From: Cladorhizidae sp. MBARI D1340-BT2 | Lineage: Eukaryota; Porifera; Demospongiae; Poecilosclerida; Cladorhizidae | Direction: 5' to 3' | Assembly: GCA_028752905.1 (NCBI GenBank) | Contig: JAQNBH010000009.1 | Location: forward strand, 30,609,442-30,673,441 | Length of the DNA: 64,000 nucleotides | Shown: piece by piece, positions 56,026 to 64,000 of the stretch | How positions within the stretch are numbered: position 1 is the first letter of the stretch | Layout: each line of letters starts with the position of its first letter | Made by a program: the position numbers and the translations under genes | The notes under the pieces: generated by a model | Databases searched by the model: none | Told to the model about the DNA's origin: nothing | Seen by the model: only the letters and a program-made list of their open reading frames with translations

Positions 56026-59000
56026 GAAGCTCTAATTTTCTCCAATTGGGACGTTTTAGAGCAAATTGAGCAAAATCTTTCCAAAATCACCCATTCATTT
56101 CAAAATGGCACATTAGCTTCCTTTTCAACATTATTGAACTGGTTTTTACTCTTTAAATGACAGAAAACAGCTTCTGATTAGAAATTTCCCCTTTTTAACC
56201 GAAATAAACTCTATATTGCTCCAATTGGGAGCGTTTTGAGGACAAACCGTCCCATTCTTTTCAAAGGGGTCCATTAGCTTCCTTTTCAACATTATGGAAT
56301 AATACTACTGTTTAATTGAAAGAAAACAGCTTTTTGTTAGAAATCTCTTTTTTTAACCTCTATTTTGCTCCAATTGGAGCGTTTAAAAAAAAATTTTTTT
56401 TACAAAATCTCTCTTTTTTGGTCTTTAAAGGAAAGAAAAAACTTAGAAATCTTCCCTTTTTGGGACGTTTTTGAGGAAAAAATGGCCGAAATCTCTCGTT
56501 GTTATCAAAGTGGGCACATTAGCTTCCTTTTCAACATTATAGAACAATTACTACTCTTTTAAACAAAGAAAACAGCTTTTTGGTAGAATTCTACCCTTTT
56601 TAACCGAAAGCTCTATTTTGATCCAATTGGGATTTTTTAGTTCGTTTTGAGGAAAAACTCTCCTAAATTGCTTATTCTTTTAAAATTGGCCACATTAGCT
56701 TTCTTTTCAGCATCATGGAACTATTTCTACGCTCTAAATGACAGAAAAAAGCTTTTGGTGATAAATCTCCCCGAAAGAAGCTTTGGAGCATTTTGATGAA
56801 AAACTGTCCATAATCGCTCATTCTTTGCACTAATTTTTTTTACAGTTTCTACTCATTAAATGACAGAAAACATCATTTTTCCCCTTTTTAACCGAAATTG
56901 CTCCAATTGGGACGTTTTGGAGCGTTTTGAGGAAAAACTGTCTGAAATATCTAATTCTTCTCAAAACTGCTAAATTAGGTGTTTATCATCAATATGGAAC
57001 TATTACTTCTGTTTAAATGACAGAAAGCAGCAGAAATCTCCACTATGCTCTATTTTGCTCCAATTGTGACGTTTATGAGCGCTTTGAAGAAAAACTACGA
57101 AATCTCTAATTATTGTCAAAATGGACACAGTTTCCTTTTCAACATTATCGAAATGTTTCTACTCTTTAAATGACCAAAAAAACGGCTTTTGGTGAGAAAT
57201 CTCCCCTTTTAATCTGAATGAAGCTACAATTGGGACTTTTTGAGCGTTTTGAGAAAAAACTGTCTCATTCATGTCAAATGGGCACATTAGCTTCCTTTTT
57301 AACATTATGGAACTGTTGCTACTCTTTAAATGACAGAAAAACTTTTGGTTAAAAATATCCCTTTTATACCCGCGTGCGAGCATTTTCTGGAAAAACTGTC
57401 CAAAATCGCTCATTCTTATAAAAATGGTTAAAATCGTTTCCTTTTTAACATAATTGAACTGTTTCTACTCTTTAAATGACAGAAAACAGCTTTTAGATAG
57501 AAATCTCCCCTTTTTAACCGGAAGCACTATTTTGCTCCATATGGGACATTTTTTAGCGTTTTGGGGGAAAATTCCAAAATCTCATTAGTTTCAAAGTTAG
57601 CACATTAGCTTCCTTTTAATCAATATTGAACTGTTTCTACTCTTTAAATGACTGATAACGGCTTTTAGTGAGAAATCTCACCTTTTAAACCGATTGGGAG
57701 GTTTTTTAGCGTCTTGAGGAATAACTACTTTTACTTTTGTGAGAAATCTCCCCTTTTTAATAAAAGCTGTATTTTGACTTTATTGGAGCGTTTTGATGAA
57801 AACCTGTCTAAAAATGCTGATTCTTGTTTAAATGGGCACATTAGCAACATTATGTAACTTTTTCTACATTTTAAATGACAAAATGAAAAAACTCCCCTTT
57901 TAAACCGAAAGAAGCTCATTTTGCTCCTATTGGGAGGTTTATGAGTATTTTGAGAAAAAACTGTACGAAATCTCTAATTTAGGCAAAATGGGTACATTAG
58001 CTTCCTTTTAAACTTATGGAATCGTTTCTACTCATTAAATGATAGAAAACAAGAAATCTCCGCATTTTAACCGAAAGCTCTATTTCGCTCCATTTGGAAA
58101 AAACGTTTCAAAATGTACATATTAGCTTCAGTTTCAACATTATTGAACTGTTACTATTCTTTAAATTGCAGAAAACAGCTTTTGGTTCGAAATCTTATAA
58201 TTTAACATATAAAAAAAAAAAATTGGGATGCTGAGTGTTTTGAGAAAAAAATCATTCTTTTTAGTGTGCACATTAGCTTCCTTTTCAACATCATGGATCA
58301 ATTTCTTCTCTAAATTATAGAAAAAAGGTTTTGGTTAGAAATCTCCCCTTTTTTACTGTAAGCTCTATTTTAGGACGATTTTGAGCGTTTTGAGGAAAAA
58401 CTGTCCTAAATCCCGTTTTGGTGAGAAATCTCCCCTTTTTAACTCACAATTTGCTCCAATTGGGAAAAAACTGTACCCCTTCTTTTCAAAGTGGGCAATT
58501 AGCTTCTTTTTCAATATTATAGAACTATTACTACTGTTTAAATGACTTTTGGTGAGAGATCTCCACTTTTGAACCTCATAATTGGGACGTTGGAGCATTT
58601 TGAGGAAAAGCTGTCTCATCCTTAAAAAATGGGCTTACTTTTTAACATTATGGAGGAACTGTTTCTACTCTTTAAATTACGTAAAACAGCTTAGGTTTAG
58701 AAATCTATTATTAACCGAAATAAGCTCAAATTTGCTCCAATAGGGACGTTTTTCAGGAAAATCTGTCGATTCTTTTTTTAAATGGGCACATTATTGTTTC
58801 TACTATTTAAATGACAGAAAACAGCTTCTGGTTAGAAATCTCCCATTTTAATCTGAAAGGATCTCTATTTTGCTACAATTGGGAAGTTTTCTAGCATTTG
58901 AGGAAAAAAATTTTCATTCTTGTCAAATGGGCACACTATGTTCCGTTTCAACATTATCTACTGTTTCTACTCTTTAAATGACCAAAAAAACAGCTTTTGG

Positions 59001-60249
59001 TGAGAAATCTCCCCTTTTAATCCGAATGCAGCTACAATTGAGACTGCTTTGAGGAAAAACTGTCTGAAATCGCTCATTCTTGTCAAATGGGCACATTAGC
59101 TTCCTTTTCAACATTATGGAACTGTTTCTACTCTTTAAATGACAGAAAACAGCTTTTTGGTAGAAATCTCCCCTTTCAACCGAAAGCTCTATTTTGTTCC
59201 AATTGGGATGTTTTAGAGCGTTTTGAGGAAAAACTCTCGTATATTGCTTATTCTTTTAAAATTGGGTACATTAGCTTTCTTTTCAACGTCATGGAACTGT
59301 TTATTTCTACGCTCTAAATGACAGAAAAAAGCTTTTTGTGAGAAATCTTCCCGAAAGAAGCTTTGGAGCATTTTGATGAAAAACTGTCCATTCTTTTTTA
59401 AATGGGCACATTATAGCTAATTTTTTTACATTTTGGAACTGTTTCTACTCTTTAAATGACAGAAAACAAAAAATTTCCCCTTTTTAAATGAAATTGCTCC
59501 AATTAGGACGTTTTTGAACGTTTTGAGAAAAAACAGTCTGAAATATCTCATTCATGTCAAAACGGGTAAATTAGATTGTTTATCATCAAATGGAACTATT
59601 ACTACTGTTTAAATGACAGAAAGCAGCAGCTCTATTTTGCTCCAATTGGGACGTTTATGAGCGTTTTGAAGAAAAACTACGAAATCTCTAATTTTTGTCA
59701 AAATGGACACATTAGCTTCCTTTTCAACATTATCTAACTGTTTCTACTCTTTAAATCAAGCTTTTGGTGAGTAATCTCCCCGAATGAAGGGACTTTTTTG
59801 AGCGTTTTGGGAAAAAACTGTCTGAAATCGCTAATTCATGTCAAATATGCACATTAGCTTTCTTTTCAACATTACAGAACTGTTTCTACTCTTTAAATGA
59901 TGGAAAACAGCTTTATTTTATCGAAAAAGCTCTATTTTGCTCCAATTGGCTCATTCTTGTCAAATGGGCACATTAGCTTCCTTTTTAACATTATAAATGA
60001 CAGTGAAAGCTTTAGGTTAAAAATATCCCTTTTATAACCGCGTGCTCCAATTGGGAGCATTTTCTGGAAAAACTGTCCAAAATCGCTCATTCCGATAAAA
60101 ATGGGTACAATAGCTTCCTTTTTACATAATCGAACTGTTTCTACTCTTTAAATGACAGAAAACAGCTTTTAGTTAGAAATCTCCCCTTTTTAACGGAAAG
60201 CACTATTTTGCTCCATTATGGGACGTTTTTGAGCGTTTTGGGGAAAAAT
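56026..60249 (+). repeat. Degenerate satellite array, forward orientation
   Basis: More than 20 degenerate units with the recurring order: 'gctccaattgggacgtttt', 'gaggaaaaactgtc', 'aaatcgctcattcttgtcaa', 'gggcacattagcttcctttt', 'aacattatggaactgtttct', 'actctttaaatgacagaaaa', 'cagcttttggttagaaatct', 'ccccttttaaccgaaagctc'. Spacing between successive 'cattagcttcc' motifs varies from about 125 to 245 bp, showing many internal deletions. Open frames within it are chance products. No gene. Confidence 0.92.
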
Positions 60250-61275
60250 TCCAATTGGAGCAAAATAGAGCTTTCGGTTAAAAAGGAGATTTATCACTAA
60301 AATATGTTTTCTGTCATTTTCGTGTAAAAACTGTTCCATAATGTAGAAAAGTACGCTATCGTGACTTCTTTACAAGAATAAGCGATTTCAGACAGTTTTT
60401 CCTAAAAATGCTCAAAAATGTGGAGTTTTTTCACCAAATGCCATTTTTTGTCCTTTAATGTGTAGAAACAGATCCATATTGTTGAAAGGAAGCTAATGTG
60501 CCAATTTTGACAAGAATTAGCACAAATCCCAATTTGATTTAAATAGATCGGTTAAAAGGGGGAGATTTCGCACCAAAAATGTGCCCATTTTGGCAAGCTT
60601 GACCGATTTCAGACAGGTTTTCATCAAAACGCTAAAAAACGTCCCAATTGGATGTTTTCTGTCGTAATCTGCGTAGAACCAGTTCCATAATGTTGAAAAG
60701 GAAACTAATGTGCCAATTTTGACAAGCATGAGCGATTTCAGACAGTTTTTCTTAAAAATGCTAAAAAAATTTAGCTTCATTCAATTAAAAAGGGGTTTCT
60801 TACCAAAATATGTTTTATCATTTAAAGTGTAGAAACTGTTCATAATGTAGAAAATGAAGCTAACGTGACAAGAATGAGAATTTTTTTAAACCAATTGGAG
60901 CAAAATCGAGGTTAAAAAGGGGAGATTTCGCCGTTTTCTCTCGTTAAAAGAGTAAAAACTGTAAAATGTGGAAAAGAAATCCAATGTGACCATTTTGACA
61001 AGAATTAGCGATTTAATTTTTTTTTAATCAAAACACTCAAAAATGTCCCAATTTGAGTAAAATAGAACTAAATAGGGGTGATTTATAACCAAAAGCTGTT
61101 TTCTGTCATTAAAGAGTAGAAACTCTTCCATATAATGTTGAAAAGGAAGCTAATGTGCCGATTTTGACAAGAATATGCGATTTCTGAATTTTTTCCCCTC
61201 AATATGCTCAAAAATATTCCAATTGGAGCAAAATAGAGCTTTTTTGGTTAAAAAGTGGAGATTTCTCACCAAAAC
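60250..61275 (-). repeat. Same satellite, inverted orientation
   Basis: From 'ccaattggagcaaaatagag' at about 60251 the units read as the reverse complement of the preceding array ('ggaagctaatgtgcc', 'tttctgtcattt', 'aaaaaggggagattt'). About six units until 61275. Confidence 0.92.
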
Positions 61276-61619
61276 CGACTGGGTAGATTATTATATAATT
61301 CACTGGGATTACATGTGCACCAAGTTATTGTGGTTATGAGTGTATGCTGCTTTGGTTATTTCACACAATATTTATATGATTATAATGCAGCCAACCTACA
61401 TACATTTACTACAGATACTGGTGTCTACAAAATAACAAGCAACTGCATTGGTGTTTGCTAAATAGTGGACAGTGAATTTCCAGAGCAGCTGGAGAGAGAT
61501 CAGCTAGAGTAGATGAGAGTAAATAACTCTTTTTGTATTTTTATCGTACGAGAAGATAGAGTAACACTTCTACAGCAATCCACCTGAATTGTAATGGCAT
61601 GTAAATCACAGAGAATTTT
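61276..61619. other. Spacer between satellite arrays
   Basis: Non-repetitive within the window; no gene recognised. Confidence 0.45.
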
Positions 61620-61898
61620 CGAGGATTTGAAGCACGTTATGAGTTTATTATATTCTGGAAAAAATCATTTGAAGCAAGTTTGTAGTTAAATATTGGCACT
61701 TTTAATAATGTTTGTCTAATATTTCCGCTTAAAAATGATTTAAATCATCTTTGAAGTCCAATGTAGGCTTAAAAAATGATTTGCAGCATGTTTGGAGTCA
61801 AATATTGGCAGTTTTGCGTCTAATACTTTCGCTGAAAAAAGGATTCGAAGCAAGTTTGGAGTCAAATATTGGCAGTTTTGTGTCTAATACTTTTGGCT
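61620..61898 (+). repeat. About 45-bp minisatellite, left part
   Basis: Units of the form 'gatttgaagcatgtttggag' followed by 'tctaatattggctgaaaaaa' with variants. Interrupted at 61899 by a LINE fragment and resuming at about 62655. Confidence 0.85.
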
Positions 61899-62650
61899 GG
61901 GGAGCTGCGACCAAGATCCTGAGGATCTCCACACAGGCCCTGGTGTTCTCTACCGCGGAGTACTGCGCCCCTGTCTGGTGCCGAAGCCCTCATGTCAAGA
62001 AGCTAGACATCGCACTCTACAGTGCCCTGTGGACCATATCCGGCTGCCTAAGAGCCACTCCGGTCAGCCAGCTGCCTATCCTACCTGGTATCGCGCCAGC
62101 AGCCATCAAACGCGAAACTGACACACTGGCCCTCTCCCGAAAGGCACAGATGAGTGATCTCCACCTCTTCCATCAGGTAGTCAATGAGCGGCCTCGATGC
62201 ACTCGACTGAAGTCCCGACACCTGTTTGCTGTGCACGCTCATGAGCTTCTAGCCACACTGCCAGACGTGACGAAGGCTGCCTGGACCAGCATCAAATGGA
62301 GGGACCAGTGGTCGGCAAAAGAACCATCCAGATTACACCGTTTCATTGAAGATCCCTAGAGGTCCCTGGCCTAAACCTTCCCCGGAGGCTGTGGACGACT
62401 CACAATCGCCTCAGAACTGGGGTTGGACGTTTCGGGGCCTCTATAAAGACCTCGGGCCTCGCTACCAATGCTGCCTGCGACTGCGGTGACCAGAAACAGA
62501 CGGTGGAGCACATCAAATCCTGCTGCCCGATCTACAGACCACCTCATGGCGAACGTGGACTGATGGATCTGGACGATGAGACATTGGTTTGGCTCACCTC
62601 AACCAAGCTACAACTTTAAAGGCACACGCCAGAAGAAGAAGAAGAAAAAG
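61899..62650 (+). pseudogene. Non-LTR retrotransposon 3' fragment with GAA tail
   Basis: From GAATKILRISTQALVFSTAEYCAPVWCRS on, the sequence is the post-RT C-terminal region of a LINE. The conserved SGCLRATPVSQLPILPGIAP and RTGVGRFGAS, and a Cys/His box (CDCGDQKQTVEHIKSCC), agree with this. One frame covers 61899-62359; a shift near 62345 moves the rest to another frame ending KLQL with a TAA. The fragment closes with agaagaagaagaagaaaaag, a short-repeat tail typical of several LINE clades. GC content is visibly higher than the neighbours, suggesting recent arrival. Confidence 0.88.
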
Positions 62651-62654
62651 ATTC

Positions 62655-63570
62655 AATAAGATTTGAAGCATGTTTTTAGTTTATTATATGCTGAAAAAAA
62701 CATTTGAAGCATGTTTCATGTCAAATATTGGCTGTTTTAACGGTGTTTGGTGCTAATATTATTTTCGCTGAAAAAATATAAAGCATATTTAATGTGCTGA
62801 AAATGGATTTCAAGTGTTATTTCAATCTACATTGGCCGAAAAAATGATTTGAAAGGTGTTTCGTGTCTAAAATTGGCTTGAAAAAGGATGTGAAGGATGT
62901 ATGAAGCCTAATATATGCTAAAAAAGGATTTGAAGCATGTTTGGAGTTAATAATTGGCTAAAATACATTTTGGAGCACATTTGGAGTAGATCTAACATTG
63001 GCTGAAAAAATAATTAGAATATTTTTTGTCTAATATTTTGGCAAAAAAAGGATTTAATGGATCTTAGGAGTTTGATAAAGTCTTTAAGAAAGATTTAAAT
63101 CATGTTTGGAGTCTAATATTGGCTTAAAAAAGGTGTTTGGAGTATATTGGATAATAAAAGGATTTGGAACATGTTTTGAGTGTAATATTTTCGCAGGAAA
63201 AAAATTTAAAGTGTGTTAGGAGTCTATATAAGGCTGTAAAAAGACCTAAAGCATGTTTGGAATCTATAGGAAGGGGAAAAAATTGAAACATGTTTAGAAG
63301 CTGAAAAAAGGATTTGAAGCCAGTTTGGATTCTGAAAAAACGTTTTGAAGAATATTTGGAGTCTAATATTTTATCTGAAAAAAGGTTTTGAAGCATGTTA
63401 GGAGTCTATTAAAGGCTGTAAAAAATATTTAAAGCATATTTAGAGTTAATAATTGGCTAAAATACTATTTGGAGTGCATGTAAAGTCTAATATTGGCTTA
63501 AAAATTAATTTGAAGTAATTATAGTCAAATGTTTTCTCAAAAAAATATTTAAAGGATCTTATATATATAA
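62655..63570 (+). repeat. About 45-bp minisatellite, right part
   Basis: Roughly 20 diverged units of the same minisatellite ('aaaggatttgaagcatgttt', 'ggagtctaatattggc'). Confidence 0.85.
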
Positions 63571-63579
63571 TTATTTATT

Positions 63580-64000
63580 ATTATATTTAATTCTGAGATT
63601 ATAATTTTTTTAAAGAGCTACAACTATACCTGGCAATAATTAATACTTATTCGTAGTCCCAATGAATTTATGCACATGTTGGTGGGGATGTCTCTCCTCA
63701 TGTAGTTCCTTTGGTTTTGATAAACTAGTCCATAGTTACTGCCATATTATAGTAATTGATGATGCTCTCAGTAAAGTTAACTGACAGGTACATGTCGTTT
63801 CAAACAACCAGCATTTCTGATGCTGAGGGTACTACCATACAGATGTCTAGCATATTATAGAAAGACTGCAAATAGAATCATTAAATTACAATGCTAGGCC
63901 GATTTTCAGTGATTATATGGTGCACACAAATTCTTTAATTTTTTTGTCCTAATGAAGTATACCAGTGAGAGTGTAATGCAGCTTTCTATCAGTGCAATTC
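63580..64000 (-). repeat. Repeat D, copy 3 (inverted, runs off the window)
   Basis: Reverse complement of about 13340-13770, including the AAT-rich tail ('atttaattctgagatt'). Closer to copy 1 than copy 2 is. Confidence 0.8.

Noticed and set aside
61751..62359. 202-codon plus-strand frame as one protein
   Set aside because: The first 50 codons are minisatellite read in frame; only the part from 61899 is LINE.
1..64000. Intact host genes, tRNA or rRNA genes
   Set aside because: None could be supported by reading. A few short smooth frames (for example 20400-20560) lack any recognisable domain.

Overview
The window reads as AT-rich eukaryotic nuclear DNA built almost wholly from transposable elements (TEs), their decayed copies and satellite-like repeats. 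Supporting this are several cut-and-paste DNA transposon superfamilies (hAT, piggyBac, Mutator-like), LTR retrotransposons (Ty3/Gypsy type), 5'-truncated non-LTR retrotransposons, spliceosomal-type introns in one element, and no operons, ribosome binding sites or dense single-strand genes. The mix fits an invertebrate animal. A sponge or other early-branching metazoan is my guess, from general resemblance only. No intact host gene is visible. The only non-TE coding remnant I recognise is a broken myosin-rod-like coiled coil at about 21.4-22.3 kb. All homology statements are from reading motifs; nothing was searched.

Layout. 0.3-2.6 kb: minus-strand hAT (TTF/ZMYM1-like) pseudogene. 3.1-8.5 kb: composite block 'A' (Gypsy RT scrap, about 3 kb of unidentified repeat, then a family-1 piggyBac). 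A recurs at 24.2-29.6 kb and, lacking its 5' half, at 37.9-42.3 kb; a piece also sits at 9.9-11.2 kb. 8.5-13.1 kb: Gypsy RT scrap, family-2 piggyBac, A fragment and hAT copy 1. Most of this is repeated inverted at 51.2-54.7 kb. 13.1-20.2 kb: repeat D, a small non-autonomous piggyBac-like element and a minus-strand family-3 piggyBac. 20.2-24.2 kb: coiled-coil remnant and a decayed Gypsy. 30.15-34.74 kb: a nearly complete Gypsy element (minus). 34.8-37.9 kb: hAT copy 2, interrupted by a solo LTR. 38.06-39.73 kb: an element with terminal inverted repeats (TIRs) and a 5-bp target duplication that contains LINE reverse transcriptase sequence. 45.9-48.0 kb: hAT copy 3. 48.0-51.2 kb: Mutator-like element with TIRs and a multi-exon transposase. 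51.2-54.3 kb: hAT copy 4 and inverted family-2 piggyBac. 54.3-56.0 kb: Gypsy pol remnant. 56.0-61.3 kb: a 5-kb degenerate satellite that flips orientation near 60.25 kb. 61.6-63.6 kb: a short-period minisatellite hosting a truncated LINE. 63.6-64 kb: inverted copy of repeat D.

How the parts relate. The elements can be ordered by nesting: piggyBac family 2 inserted at a TTAA inside a Gypsy RT gene; hAT inserted inside block A; a solo LTR inserted in hAT copy 2; a TIR element inserted in block A copy 3; repeat E replaced part of hAT copy 3. The most informative observations are these dated junctions, the large inverted duplication, a hAT internal-deletion derivative, a pentapeptide-coding repeat whose number varies among piggyBac copies, a 54-codon ORF of conserved frame inside block A, and the orientation switch in the satellite. 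I found no convincing undescribed enzymatic or defence system. The best candidates for something undescribed are block A and its small ORF, the Mutator-like element and the 5-kb satellite.
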